From Podochytrium sp. JEL0797 (lineage: Eukaryota > Chytridiomycota > Chytridiomycetes > Chytridiales > Chytriomycetaceae): 44,951 nucleotides of DNA. Below are positions 31,462 to 44,514 of this stretch, piece by piece. Under the pieces are notes generated by a model. The model made no database searches and was not told the origin of the DNA. It saw only the letters and a list, made by a program, of their open reading frames with translations. The DNA is taken from the NCBI GenBank assembly GCA_027596195.1, contig JADGJG010000099.1, positions 1 through 44,951 of the forward strand. The letters run 5' to 3'. A program made the position numbers and the translations under genes. Position 1 is the stretch's first letter; every line of letters begins with the position of its first letter.

Positions 31462-31898
31462 TCAATTTGAATACAAGGGCAAGGCCTCCACAAAATTGGC
31501 TTCCTCGCCGGAAAACGTTACTCTTGACATTATGAGAATCTTCACAAAAATCAATGAGCCTCGAATCCGCGTTTTTTTGACTTGATAAGCGAGATTCACG
31601 CCCTGACTTGCGTCTTCTTGTTCCCATTTCATGGCAGCTGCTTCGATAGTTCTGATATACTGCAAGTGGGATGAGAATTAGAAGGGAGAGGGGGGAGGGG
31701 GTCAACTCACTGCGGCAGAGTTTGGCATCGACGACATCGCGACCACTGCAAAAAACAGGGGCAACACAGCATAGTTTCCATTGCCCTTGCCGTTTGGAGG
31801 ACTCACATAAAGCCATAGTGTGACAATGACGCATGCGCTTGCAAAGCCCATAGCTGTTGTGTGTATGACCCACAAGTCAGAATTTGCTTGGAGGCCAC
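31462..31898 (-). pseudogene. 3' part of a membrane-protein gene, 5' end lost at the repeat junction (unit 1)
   Basis: The last exon (31659-31462, 65 aa) joins across a 51-base intron to an upstream exon open from 31711 to the junction at 31898. The protein part reads SDLWVIHTTAMGFASACVIV, LPLFFAVVAMSSMPNSAA, then YIRTIEAAAMKWEQED, so at least two membrane helices. Upstream of 31898 the sequence switches to the protease gene, so this copy has no start or promoter. Family not recognised. Confidence 0.7.
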
Positions 31899-33254
31899 AT
31901 GGGAAGGAGATTGTGGTGGGGTTGGATAACCACATGAATACGATTGTAAGTGGCCTTTTAAAAGTCTTGTCTGTGTGTGTGATTGTGAGAGGGAGCGTTG
32001 TTTGCGGGCCCCCTCGCACGTGCGCTTCCCGGCCGCATCTCAAAAATTTTAATCAAATTTTTTGATTGGGCCCAATAGCATTTTGTGGATGTCACGTTTG
32101 GAACGCCTACCCAACAGTTCAAGCTCATGCTCGATACCGGAAGTAATCAACTCTGGGTCGGTTCGAAACACTGTCAAGACACGTTCCAATGCAACAACTT
32201 GAACACCTTCAACCCCGCCGCGTCGTCCACTTTCAAGGACACCTCTGCTGGTGTTTTCACAAACATCACGTATGGGAAAGGGTTTGTCGAGGGACTCGTG
32301 GGTACCGATGTGATTGGATTCGCGGGCACGAGTGTTCCTGATATGCCGTTCATGGTTGTGGCGAGTGAAGATGAGGATTTTCGGAAACAGATTAATGGGA
32401 CGAGTGATGGGATTATGGGGTTGGCTTACGTGGGGGGGTTGGACGGAATTCAGAATGTGACGGGGGTGGATGATGGGACGTTGACGCCGACGGTTGTCAA
32501 GAATTTGATTGCGGGGGGGAGGGTGGAGAGTCCGGTGTTTAGTATTGCGTTGGCGAGTGTTGCACCAGGGGTGTCGACTGTGGATGGGAAGAGTGGGGGG
32601 TCGTTTGTGTTGGGGGGGATTGTGAATGCGTCTTACTATACGGGGAACTTCACATACGTTCCTGCGACGAGTGATGTTGCGAAAGGGTATTACTGGACCG
32701 TGCCGATTTCTGCGTTCCAGACCGTGTCGTCGTCTGCAAAAGCCATCACCGTCCCGCCAAAGTTGCACGCCGTTGTGGATTCGGGGTCTTCTATGATGGC
32801 CATTGATTACAACACCTACACGAAGCAAGTCCTGCCGATCCTCTCTGCTTCCGCGAGTCTCCTCTTTTCTCAAAACATTACGCTTCTTGAGTCGTGTTCG
32901 GATGTATCCAAGTTGCCGTCGCTCACGTTCTCGATGCAGCCTGGCGCTGTATTTACTTTGACTCCGCAGCAGTATGTGTTGCAGTTGAAAGTGGAGGGTA
33001 CGAGCGCGTGTGTGGTGGGGATTTTGCCCATCTCGATGAAGACCAAGAGTGGCGAGACTTTGTGGATTTTGGGAGAGACTTTTATGAGAAGTTATGTTAC
33101 GGTGTTTGATTATGGTAACGGGGGTAGAGTTGGATTCGCGACTGCTGCTGCTTCCGCTGGTGGTGGTGGGGGGGCGGGAAAGTCGGGTGTTGTGGGAATG
33201 GGTGGGGTGGGGGTGTGGGTTGGGTTGGTTTTGGGATTGTTGACTGTTTTGTGA
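31865..33254 (+). CDS. 5'-truncated, chimeric aspartic protease, copy 2
   Basis: The protease sequence begins at 31899, inside exon 2, so the signal peptide and most of the propeptide are missing. A frame that is open across the junction gives a new start: ATG 31865, twelve foreign codons, then GKEIVVGLDNHMNTI, intron 31946-32078, and exon 3 (32079-33254). The result would be 418 aa with both catalytic motifs (DTGS, DSGS) and the GPI tail but no secretion signal, so it is probably non-functional or mislocalised. Against copy 1 it has five amino-acid changes (I/V, T/S, A/V and two A/G) in the last 110 residues. The intron is strongly diverged and 4 bases shorter. No promoter comes with it. Confidence 0.75.
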
Positions 33255-33709
33255 TTTAGAAGAGGATATAACATAGGAAGAGTAGATAGTCCATCTTTCG
33301 AGATTGCTTTAAACACCGCGGTCGGTAACACGTCCAGAATTAGATTCGCGAAACGTCCCCGGTTTTGCCGTGATCCAAACGCCACATTTTTCCATTGCCG
33401 GAGAGAAAAAAAATAGCTTATCGATGGAATGTATTCCAATCCAACAAAATAGACGTGAAAAATGCGAAAAAAAGAATCAAAATCGTCTTCAAACCGCCAC
33501 CACCCCTTGCCCACCCCCACCACCCACCACCCCATCCGACAAAAATTCCACATACCCACTCATCTCAAACCCATCAAAAGGCTCCCCCATACCCGTATAC
33601 AACCTCCTCCCGGACGACATCACTCCCGACCCTCCTCCTCCTCCTCCTCCAACCACAACCCCTTTCATCCCATCCAATACTGGTGGAACACCCCCATCGC
33701 TAGAGTTAC

Positions 33710-35424
33710 TCAACCGCCGGTGATCGTACACGAAGCTGCTGAGTACTTCGTGTGTAAAGTCGGTGTGCATGATGGGTGCTGGTGGGGCTTGTTGGAACGA
33801 TCCGGCAGAGTAGGTTCCTGTTGCGGTGGTGAAGAAGAGGAGGAGGATTCGACAAAGTGAGAGAGGGGTTGGCTATCGGGAGAGAGGACGGGGACGGAGG
33901 GTGGTGGGGGTGGGAGGTCTTTGTCTTTGGAGGTGGAGCGTGCCGAAATGTAGGGTGCGTCTTGATAAATGGTTGTGGTGGTTGTGGTGGATGTGTTGTA
34001 GGAGGAAGGTGGAACGATGGAGTGAGTTTGGGTCGGGGTTGGGGGCAGTGGGGTTGATGCGGCGGGAAGTGGGCTGGTTGTGAATGGAATCGGGCTCGAT
34101 ATCGTGCGCGAGGAAGCGTTGGAGGCGGATAGGCGTTGTTGGTCGGGGACTTGTTGTTGAGGGGGGGATTGGAGAGGGGATGAATGTTTGGTGAACATGC
34201 CGAACGCTTTGAGACCGAGGACTTTGTTTTTGAGGTCGGTCATGGATTTGCGCGAGGTTGCGGTGGATGCGGTCGAACGCGCCACGTTAGGCGGGGCTGA
34301 GGAGATATTGGCGGTAGTGGAACCGAATGATGGGGCTGGAGACGATGAGGAGGAAAAGTTTGCAGCCGAGTTGTAGGAAGTGTATGAGTTGCGGTTCGAT
34401 TCGCTATAGATGGACGGTTGCGGCGTTCCGGACGAGATGCCAAGAGCCGAATCGGAAACGTGCCTCTTGTGAACCGAAATCGTTCGCTTGGAAGTGTCCA
34501 CAATCTCCATCGCGCGAAGAAACGCGTTCTCCCAGCGTTGGTACTCGAGTGAGCTTGAAGCGGAGAAGCGGTGCTCGTGTTTTCCCACACGCAGCGAGAA
34601 TGTGCCTGGAAGACCCAAATCGACCTCGGAAACAAAGTTGTCGATGGTGTTGATGTTGAGGAACACGGGTGCGGTCACGAGGGAAGTGTCGATGATGATG
34701 AGGACGGGTGTTTTCTCGACGGCAGCCTAAGGTGGGTATTAGGAATGCACAACAGCAATCTGGGAATCACCTTGGCAACGTGGCCAAACGCCGAGCACAC
34801 GCGTTGGTCGAGAATATCTGGGACAGGGTCGTTGCTCTGGGGCGTCGTGTGGAAGGGCAGGGCGTGCAGGAAGATGCGTTCGTACAGGTCCTTGATGTCC
34901 TGGGTTGTCTTTGGGGCAGCCAGGAGAAGCTGTTTGCGCATGGGGATGGCAGCCAGTGTCTGGGCAAAGCCCTTCTGCGACTTGACCTGGGCAAGCACAC
35001 CGGCCATCAGGAGACACGATGTCTCGAGGCTGGGCGAGGCGTTGCGTGAGAGCGAGCGGGCGTACACGGCAGTGTGGTCTGCGTTGACGGGTGCGGGATA
35101 GTTGTAGTGCTGTTGCTGGCTGGGGTACTGCTGGGCAGGAGGGTACTGGTGCGAAGAGTACTGCTGCGTAGAGTACTGGTGCTGTGTAGAGTACTGCTGG
35201 CCAGCATATGGCTGGCTCGAGTACTGCTGGCTCGAGTACTGCTGGGGCGGGTACTGTCCCTGGGGAGGGTACTGGCTGCCCTGGGACTGGCCCTGGAACG
35301 ACATGCGCTGCTGCGGTGCTGCATAGCCATACCCAGAAGATGAAGATGAAGACAGGGCCAGCGTGTTGGACGAGCGGCGGCGCCGGTTCCCCGACGACGG
35401 GGGCATCTTGACCGAAAAGTCCAT
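33710..35424 (-). CDS. Q/Y/P-rich protein with PH-like segment, copy 2, frameshifted tail
   Basis: Exons 35424-34771 and 34726-33710. It is identical to copy 1 through the Q/Y repeats, PH-like segment and most of the Ser-rich region. Near 33829-33852 this copy is one base shorter than unit 1 (GCGGTGGTGAAGAAG against GCGGTGCTGGAAGAAG). The frame shifts after the poly-Ser stretch, and about 40 new residues end in AASCTITGG. The predicted length is 556 aa against 630. The lost tail is low-complexity, so the product may still fold. Confidence 0.72.
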
Positions 35425-35628
35425 CGAAAGAAGATCAAATTTGGATTTCAAAAATTTCGTTTCAGTTTCGGCGTTTCAGTTTCTCTCCTGATCTCCGTTA
35501 TTTTGAATAATACCTACGAGAGGATTAACTGAAACATCGCGGTGCGAAAGAGTTGACGTCTCCTTCTTCTTTTATTGGGATTTTATCTCCCCGCCATGCT
35601 CCACCACTTCCTTAACATTTGATGATAT

Positions 35629-36275
35629 TCACCACGGCAGCAAACCCTTCACACTCCTCCGGAACCGTGGCAACAACACCCACGCGCCCGCAGCGGCGCC
35701 CGTGACAGCAATGTTGGTCATCATGGCAAGATTAAAAGGAACCTGGAACTCCTTCTTGACTGTCTTGTGGCGGAACTGCTTCATCGCCCACATCCCTGTT
35801 CGTCGACATTCATCAGAAAAGAGAAAACAAGGAATCAAGACAAGAGGTCACCTCCGGCCCATCCGCCCAGCAACGCCGTCAACTGCAACTGCTTTTCGGG
35901 AACCCTCCATCCCTTGGTCGTTGCCTGCCGCTTGTCATACCAAAAGAGGGCAACAGCACCCGCATTGATCGCGGCGATATAAAGCCCAAACAGGAAGATC
36001 AGGGATTGCGGCGGCGTAATGGATGGATCTCCCTCGGGAGGCGGGGCATTGTGGTACGATCGCTTGTGGAGGGTAGGGGGTGCGATGCGCAGGGGTTGGC
36101 GGGGCATGAAGGCAGCAGAGGTTACGAACGGTCGTGGCAACAAGCCAGAAGAAGTCACGAGCAATCGTGCCAACATGGGGGCAGCGGGGCGGGCGGCAAG
36201 AGCAATGGCAGGGCTGCGCGCAAGAAGCGAGGCAACACCAGGAAGGCAAAACGTGCGTCGCAACGGTGCTTGCAT
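35629..36275 (-). CDS. DUF1294 family membrane protein, copy 2
   Basis: Identical to the unit-1 gene at 22576-23222: exons 36275-35852 and 35795-35629, 196 aa. It has the same Arg-rich presequence, membrane helix and YDKRQ/GGWAG/FRHKT signature. Its full intergenic promoter is included in the repeat, so it should be expressed like copy 1. Confidence 0.83.
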
Positions 36276-36806
36276 TTTTTGATCTTTTTTGTTTTTGGCT
36301 CAACACGCCGAGTGAATGTGGAGAAGCGGAGAAAGGAGGGGATGAGTGGTTTGGGGTTGGTGGAAATAATGGGACGCGATCAACTTGCGAATTGGAAAAA
36401 GGAGAATTGTGACGCGGAGAATTGTGACGCGGGATGATTCCAACTTGGCGGGTGATGGATTCGCTGGATATTTGAAAACCACGCGTAAAAGCACGCAGAA
36501 ACATGCGGCTTCAACCGCAAGACTCGCTCTTGTTCACTCCACCCCCCCGCAAAGACAGGGGCATTGTTGTGTTTTTTTGAAAGAAAAATTTCACGAGTCT
36601 CGCGACGAACAATCGCAAGCCTCAACCACCTCGAGCCGCTCCAAAGTATCCAGTTTAGACAGATTCAGGAGTTCAACAACCACACACAAACCGATCCTAC
36701 CCCCACGCCAAGCTTCCCCACCCAAGCCGATCACCGCGACCTGTCAAAAGAATCGCGTCGAACCCAGCCACCACCACCTCAACACACTCTCACGCGTAAA
36801 CGAAAA

Positions 36807-38463
36807 ATGGCATCCCCACACGCTTCGCGTCGCGCACACTCGCGAGAGGCGGAATCGAGCACGTCCACGTCAAACGATAGCCTTGAAAGTTCGGCGACAG
36901 CCGGAACGTCCTCGAGCACGTCCATGTATCGCGACATCACGTCCATGTTTTCAAAAAAGACGACACTTTCGGAAAAGGAACGCGATGGAAAGGAGCCGAA
37001 CCTGTTGAGACGGTTGATGTCGGCTAAAGGGACAAGTGTGAAGGAAGCAGGGCTTTCTGCGCGGCGAATCTCGGGGGGGAGGGAGAAGGAGACTTCTGTT
37101 ATATCCATGAGTAGTCGGGAATATAGTATTTCGGACTTTACGCTCAAAAAGACGGTGGGTACGGGGTCGTTTGGACGCGTGCATCTTGGGAAGTTGACGG
37201 CTACGGGGACGTATTATGCCATCAAGGCGTTGAGGAAAAGTGATGTCATCAAAATGCATCAAGTCGAGCATATTTTGAATGAAAAGAGGATTCTCGCGAT
37301 CCTTGATTTTCCGTTCCTTGTGGCCATGTTGGCGAGTTTTCAGGACGCGGGGCATTTGTATTTCGTGTTGGAGTATATTCAGGGTGGAGAGCTGTTTACG
37401 TATTTGAGGAGAAGTGGGGTGAGTTGATTCTCTCTTTATTTGCCCTCCTCCCATGTTCCGGAGAAAATTGTAAACGTCTATCCACAAAAACCAGCGCTTT
37501 GAAAACAGCGTGGCACGATTCTATGCCGCAGAAGTGTGCGCCGCGTTTGAATACCTTCATACTCGACACATTGTGTACCGCGATTTGAAACCAGAGGTGC
37601 GAGCAGAATAGTTTGAATAACGTTGCCCAAACTCAAATGATCTTCCTGCCTCTTTCTTTCCCAGAACCTCTTAATAAGCTCGAGCGGACACATTAAGATT
37701 ACAGACTTTGGATTTGCCAAGCAAATCAAGGATGACCAGACGTGGACTCTATGTGGAACCCCAGGTTCGCATTTTTTTTTCAAATTCTGCTTTCGTCCTT
37801 TTTGCGAGTTGTTTACCTGGCCCTCACACTTGCCTCGTCCGAACAGATTATTTGGCGCCCGAAATTGTAAGTCCCACTTCCCCCCGTTTGTATTCGAGAA
37901 AAAAACTCACCGAACCCCCTTTCTCCCACACCACCCCATCCGACACACAGATCAAAGCAAAAGGCTACGGCCGCTCCGTCGACTGGTGGGCCCTAGGCGT
38001 ACTAATCTACGAAATGATTGCCGGTTTCCCACCCTTCTCGGACGACGACAACATCAAACTGTTTGAAAAAATCATTGCCTGCAAGCTCCGCTTCCCGGAA
38101 GGTTTTGACAAGAAAGCCAAGGATCTGTGCAAATGCTTGCTTACCCCCGATTTGTCGAAGCGGTATGGCAATTTGCGGAAGGGTGCGTTGGATGTGAAGG
38201 GGCATGCATGGTTTGAGGCGATTGATTGGGAGAGGTTGGCGAGGTTGGAGGTGCAGGCGCCGTGGGTTCCGAAAGTTGCGGGGGAGAGTGATACGAGTAA
38301 TGTGAGTTTTTCGTGTTTTTTTTGGTTTGTGTGTGTGTGGAGAAGGGTCTCATCGTGTTTGCTTTTTTTTGCCTGGATTCAGTTCGAGCAATATGACGAG
38401 GACTTTCCAGTATACGGAGGACATGGAAAAGATAGTTACAAGGACACTTTTGCGTCGTTTTGA
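36807..38463 (+). CDS. PKA-type catalytic subunit, copy 2
   Basis: Six exons at the unit-1 positions plus 13,053, including the 20-base exon (37847-37866). The 421-aa protein is identical in every part I compared, and so are the promoter and TGACGC repeat. If the duplication is real, the cell carries two PKA catalytic genes of the same sequence, a dosage increase. Confidence 0.88.
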
Positions 38464-38684
38464 AAAAGGCGTTTATTTAGACGTTTTTTTGTTTTTCATT
38501 TGGTTCATTTCTATTTTGTTGCGAGATATTTAATGATATTAATGTTGTGGATGAGTTGAAACGGCTGGGGAATCGGCGCAGCAACCCTTGGCTGACAATT
38601 TCCCGCAAACGAAAAAAAACCTCCGATTCGCTCCCCCCGGACGTTCATCAAACCGATCAGAATCCCCAAAGTCAACAAAAAAAC

Positions 38685-39943
38685 ATGGCCGCAACGATCC
38701 AAATCAATGCCACCATCGGTTCCAAACCAGCCGCCCGCCGCCGCGTGCCTTCGGACCCGTTTGAAGAAAACATCCATAATATGGTCCTTCGTCCCTCGGT
38801 GCACGGTGGAATCGAAGATCGCCCGGCGCCGCTGTATAAATCTAAATTCGCGCATCATGTGAGAACCGAGCATTTAAAGTCGCGTTGCGTTGTGTCGAAT
38901 CCGGTGGGGAGTGTTCCGGATATCGCGAGGAGTGCGGTTTATTTTCCGGCGAGAGGTGGGGGGAGTGTGAGAAATGCGCCGGTTGCTGTTAAGATTAGTG
39001 GAGGTGGGAAGGTGGAAGTGGGGAAGGCGTTGACTTGTAAGTTGGGCTTTTTTTCGGGGTGGCGTTTGGGGACTCGATGGAGTCGACTCATGATTTCGTT
39101 CTGTAGCTTCCACCCCAAAACAAATCAAGTTGAAAACTGGTCGCGTTTCCTCAAAGACTTCTGGGATAAAGGGAAAGAAAGGTATTTCAAGCGCGTTTTC
39201 TCTCTTTTTTGTTTTTTCAACCCGATCCGCTGACCAAAAAACTCAGATGTGTCCAAAATCCCCGCCCCCAAATCCGTCTCCAAACCCATCTCCAAACCAA
39301 CCTCCGGAAGAATCGCCATGGCTGCCGAACGTCGCTCCAACGCGTCCACCCCTGTCGTGGCCGATCCCAATTCGTGGGACAACCTGGCCGCTGACGCTGC
39401 CGAACGCTCCCAACGCGCCACATCCCCGCTGAAACAAGAGGTCAACTATGAAGAAGTGCCTGAAGAATTGATTGAGCAGTGGGATCCATTCAGTCAAGAC
39501 ATTGACGCGTATGGAGGCGCTGGGGTGATGAGGAAGAGTTCTCCGCCGCCGACGGAGATGGAGACGGGAATTGTGAGGAAACATGGTGGAAACAAAGAGG
39601 TGAAGCCTGCCAAATCGTTTGTCTCTCAAAACAGTGGATCGAGTATTGGGGGTGGGAGTCGGAGACGAATGTTGCCCGAAGCTGAACGGTTTGCCGTGTT
39701 GGCGGGGCTCAAGTCGAATTATCAGTCGTTGTTGGGGATTTACAACCGATTGCCTGTTGCGACGGATACGGTGTCCAAGATTAACAGGTGAGATTTTCTT
39801 TTCGCGTTCTTCCGTTGCGAAGTTTTTGCAAACCGTGTTTTTTTTTCTCCAGGAAAACTTCCATCGAAAAGCAGCTCAACCTGCTTGAAGAGGATATCAA
39901 GAAGTTCTCGTCCCCGAATATCATTGTTGACGAAGGAATTTGA
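38685..39943 (+). CDS. ENKUR: Enkurin, copy 2
   Basis: Exons 38685-39036, 39107-39181, 39247-39787 and 39853-39943. The 352-aa protein is identical to copy 1, introns included as far as compared. Confidence 0.83.
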
Positions 39944-40069
39944 AAAGGTGTTTTTATTCAGTTTTTTGTTTTGGAGGAGGAGCAGCAAAGAAGGACCACA
40001 GATTATTGGCGACCTGACGAATACAACCAAAATCATTAGAACCACGCGTATAAATTTTAACTGTTTAAT

Positions 40070-40504
40070 TCAAATACACACACCCTGGGAGGGGGTTGAA
40101 CGCCGCTTGTCCGTGTTTGGCGAGGGTTCTCTCGAGCGGCGCTCTTGCGACCCGTTGGCACCCATAAACGCGGAAGCCAGGCCGGAAAGGGCTTGGGCGG
40201 CCGTCAAGTTCTGATTGGGCTTGTCGTCGTGTTTCTTTGTGGATTCGAACAAGGTGGGGTATTGTCGCGCCCAGCCAATCAAAGTATCCAGTACTGTGTC
40301 GCCCAGGAAGATGAACTGTAGAATGATCCAGCGCACAAAGAAGTTGGTGATGGCCTCGGTGCGGATTTCTGTGTCAAAGCGGGTCAGACGAGGTGGGCTC
40401 GAGACACCCGATCCGTGTTTCTTACCCAGGTTTCCGATTCTGAGCACGGCTGAGAAGATGGCGGAGATTATGATAATGTCGATGGCCAAGGGGATGATTC
40501 TCAT
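40070..40504 (-). CDS. DUF1748-type small membrane protein, copy 2
   Basis: Exons 40504-40426 and 40368-40070. The 125-aa product is identical to copy 1 at 27017-27451. The 36-codon ORF upstream is also duplicated (40711-40821). Confidence 0.68.
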   Translation of the reverse strand: MRIIPLAIDIIIISAIFSAVLRIGNLGKKHGSGVSSPPRLTRFDTEIRTEAITNFFVRWIILQFIFLGDTVLDTLIGWARQYPTLFESTKKHDDKPNQNLTAAQALSGLASAFMGANGSQERRSREPSPNTDKRRSTPSQGVCI

Positions 40505-40921
40505 TTTGGGCAGGTTGGTGGAAATTGGTTTGTTTTTTTCGAGGCTTTCGCGGGAAGGAAAGGAAAACAACCGGAGTTGGACCCTTTTTCTTGCCAAGTC
40601 AAGTGAACAACCGGTTGAAGTATCAGGTCTCCTCCCTCCACAACTCGCCCATTTCGAAACTCAACATTCAACATTTTTTTTAAAATAGTTTATTTCAACT
40701 GGCCGGAAGGATGGGATCAATTGTTGGGTTATTCAGTTCCCATGGAGCACGGGAAATTGTCGAATTACTGGAGCAAGCCAACGAGGAAACCCCTCTCGAC
40801 ATGACGTCGTTGTTGAAATGAACTGTTAAAGGTATGATTCTGATGCGGAAAATATGGGGAAATAAGCAATGTGGCTGCAACAAAAATAAATTGACAATAT
40901 TTTGTAAACATATTTGTTTTG

Positions 40922-43900
40922 ATGGAAACGCGTCCAAAACTTCCAGATCGAATGCAAAACAAAGACCACATTGACGTACTTTCGCATAGAAGAGACTGGA
41001 CTGGCCCACATTCAACTCATTCGCCATCAATTCGTCGAGCACCAAGCACCAGCAGCAACAAATTCAGTTATACCGCGCATCACTTTCAAACAACAAACCC
41101 CCCTGAACCAACACACCCTCACTCTCCAAACACGTCACCATACGCCATCCATCCACCAATCCCCATGTCCCACCTCTATCCCGCTCAACTGTTGTTTTCC
41201 CCGGATCGCCACACCAAATCCCCAAGCCACACCCGCATCCACGGTAGTACCTCGACAGCCGCCAGTCTCAACGGTCAGCCCTCGGATCGCGTCTTCCGTC
41301 GTCCCACTGGAGGAAGCTTTGTCGGAATCAACAGCAGCGCCACATCCTTCCACGAATTGTCACAAAGTCTTCCCCCACCACACCCGTTCCCGCCCCCCCG
41401 AAAATTTACGAGTGGTATGAGAGCTGGAGGTGTTGGAACGCGGTTGAGGAATTCGTCGTTGGTTCAGTTTGAAGAGTGTGATGGGGAGGAGGCGGAGAAT
41501 GGGTGTGTCAAAACGGTGCCTGGGGGTGGAACGGTTGGAAGCGCGTGTTCGGATGCAGCGTCGATTGTGAATTCGATTGTTGCATCAGTGAGAAATATTG
41601 GACTTGAAGTTGGTGGGAAGTGTGCGAGTCGTGATGTGGGGGAGGAAAAGGTGAAGGATGCGGAGCGTGGGGTTATGAGAGAATCGATGAGTAGCTTGTT
41701 CAAGCGGCCTTTGTTGAACGCGCGTGTTTCTGAAGACCGGGACTTTTTGAAAGTGAATGATGAGAGTCTTCACACGGCTTGGAGTGCGGACGCGGCTAAA
41801 GGGTCGTTCAATCCTAGTGAATACGTGATACTGCAAGGTAAGACCTGCTTTTTCCTTCTCCCAATAAGTGATTTTGACGAACTATTGATCTGCAGATGCA
41901 TTTTTCGCATTCTGCGTTGTCCGCCTCATCCCGCTCGTCTCCATTATTCCACAATTCGCGATCGCCCGATTTCTTGTCATCCTCCTCCCCATTCTCATGA
42001 CGCATCACACCGCATTCATCGACCCAGACTGCTTCCTGAGCTCATGGGGCCTACTCACGCGATCCCTGTTCCTCCCCATCCGCATAATTACCATGCTGGG
42101 CGTCTCGTGGTGCGCGTTAAGCTCCTTCAACACAGACACTGCCGCATCTACAGCATTCATTGTCTTCCTCATCACCCCACGAGTCCTTGTATTCCTCCAG
42201 ACTATTGTCTCTGCACTCCTCGACCCCCGCAGTGGTGCTGGGTGGGTCTTGCTGCGTCGATGTGCGCTGACGGTTTGGTTTCCAATGGTGTTTATGGTTC
42301 TGCAAGGATTGGTTGTGCAGCGGTGGATTGGGTGGAGAGATGTCATGTGGACCGCGGGTGGGGTGTGTGAAGTCGTCGTAGTGGTTGTTGTGGATTCATT
42401 AGAGTCGCGTGGAGCGTTTTATAGACTCAAGAGCTTGGCTTGGAGCGAGGAGGGCAAGAGGACGGGGGGTGTCGGGGAGAGGGGTGGCTCGTTGACCGAT
42501 TCCTCCTCGGCAGATGGAGCGTGTTTGGAAATGGAAGTGGATTGGAATCGAGATGTTCGTCAAAGAGTTATGCGCATGGTGACGTTTTTCTGTATGGCTG
42601 TTGCGGCTTTGGTGTTGTGGCCGGAGAGGAAAGGCGTCGGAATGATTGACGCCAGCATGGGGGTTCAGTTCGCCTTGGGTCCATTCATTATCAGCACATT
42701 TGCGGTCGTGTTGCTGTATACAGTCGTTTGGATGTACACTCTCGTGCAGCAATCTCCTCCTGAAGTCATGGTTTCCCTCATTGAAAAGATTTCCCAAAGC
42801 ATTGTGTCGGGAATGAAACTGGATCCATCCGATTTGCTAAAATGGTACAAAGGCTCCATGGTGCGACAGCGGCCTCTGCTTGTGAACGCGCAGATTCCTG
42901 GTGTGGTTTCGGGCACACCCCCTTTTGCTCTTGTCTGGCGTCTTTTACATTTGCCAATTTACGCGGGAATCATTTTGATGGGCGCTGGCTTAAAATCCGT
43001 GATTCAGGACTTACTTGATGAATGGTTGGGGTTGTCTGGGTTTAATCCCACACCGCCAGGAGCCGCCGCATCGCAGACTCTGGACTATTACCTCAACTTG
43101 ACTGCAGCTTCGAACTCAAAGTACAATCCAATCACCTTCAACTCCACCGGCATATCCTACAGCTTAGATTTTGCTTCTCCCAAAGTATGGATGGCTCTGG
43201 GGCTTGCTGCCATATTTCTCTTCTCCAATATTGCTTCGCTCGTAGCAACACTCTCCCTCCTAAAAATGCAAACAATCCACCAAAAATGGGTCCTCTGTAA
43301 CACCAAATCGCTGCCCATGTTTGACGAAGAATGCGGCGTCAACACTCTCGTTCAACGCGAATTTGACGAACAAGACGGCCACAAGCTCGCAGAAGAGGTT
43401 GAAAAGTCGTCTCTGTTTCGGAACCCGAGCATTCTCAAGAGCAATTTAGATCCCGCGAGGTGTGGGAGTATCGGCAAAACGCAGAGTCTCGTGAATTTCT
43501 CGACATTCAACAATCGCTCGTCGAGGCAAAGTTTTTCCGCGGGCGGGAGCACTGTGAATATTCACACTCCAACTCCTTCTATTCTTGCGGCACGAGTGAG
43601 CAGCAGTAGTACAATCGGAGGGAAAGCCATGACGGCTTTGGAAAATGGTACCGACTTTTGGCGAGATTTGTTGGAATCGCCACGAGGATCGAGGGAGAAT
43701 TCAATCAGTAGTAAGGACGAAGAGGCTGCACCAGGGGCTCCTCTTACCCCGTGTTCTCCTCCGAAAGTCGCAAAGCAACAGACCCAACGTCACGTCTCAA
43801 TCAGTCTCGAAAAACCTGTCGCTCCTGCGCCGTTCCACCAACGGATCCATACTGCAGTCTCTGTCACGGAAGACAAAATTACAACGCTCAAGTCGAAACA

Positions 43901-44366
43901 AACCGACTCGAGTCCTGAAATCTTCAACGCGGCTCCCATCAACTCGGGTGAAAAACAGACGTGTTGCAAAGTCGCTTCCTCGAGAGCCATCTTGCCCAAG
44001 CTCCAAAAAGTCGTGTTTCGAAGTGTCCTTTGCAGATTCATGGTGCGCTTGATTATTCCTTGCTTGATTCTTGGGCTTGTTCCTGCTTCGACGTACTTGG
44101 CGCCAATTCTCGCTCCTTATGTCGGCAATCTCGGAAACGCAATCGATATTTCAAGCATTCAGTTGCCGGCCAGTGAGAATGGAACGGGTCGCATTGATGG
44201 GGATGGATGGAAGATAACCGAAAATGTACAAGGGTTGATTGTTTTGTGTGGGAGCGCGTTTGTGTTGTTGGTTTGCTGCATTGGTGAAGAAGTGTCGAAA
44301 AGTGTGGGGCTTGTTAAATGGATGCGACGCGTGAATGGGATCTGTTTGTTTGCGAAAGGTGCCTGA
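40922..44366 (+). CDS. Large multipass membrane protein, copy 2
   Basis: Exons 40922-41837 and 41896-44366, 1,128 aa, identical to copy 1 (27869-31313). The alternative start lies at 41165. Confidence 0.68.
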
Positions 44367-44514
44367 AGCCATCGGCCGATATAATATAAATTATTTTCTC
44401 TCTTTTTCTTTCTTCCTTCTCCCAAAAATTGACTTCTCGCATTGAGTTGTCGAATTCAAATCATTTCATAATTGCCTCCAAAATCCCACAAAAAATATTA
44501 TATTCTATTCTTAT

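Larger units (their letters stand above)
18849..31898. repeat. 13.05-kb tandem repeat, unit 1
   Basis: This unit (13,050 bases) is repeated directly after itself as 31899-44951. The offset is 13,050 at the border, 13,046 through the protease, 13,054 from about 20350 and 13,053 from about 20785 to the end, showing four small indel sites. Seven whole genes or models and two truncated ones are inside. Past about 20.8 kb every frame I compared is identical between the units. Confidence 0.95.

Noticed and set aside
18849..31898. 13-kb unit as a transposon or Starship-like element
   Set aside because: No transposase, tyrosine recombinase, terminal inverted repeat or target-site duplication; the genes are ordinary housekeeping genes.
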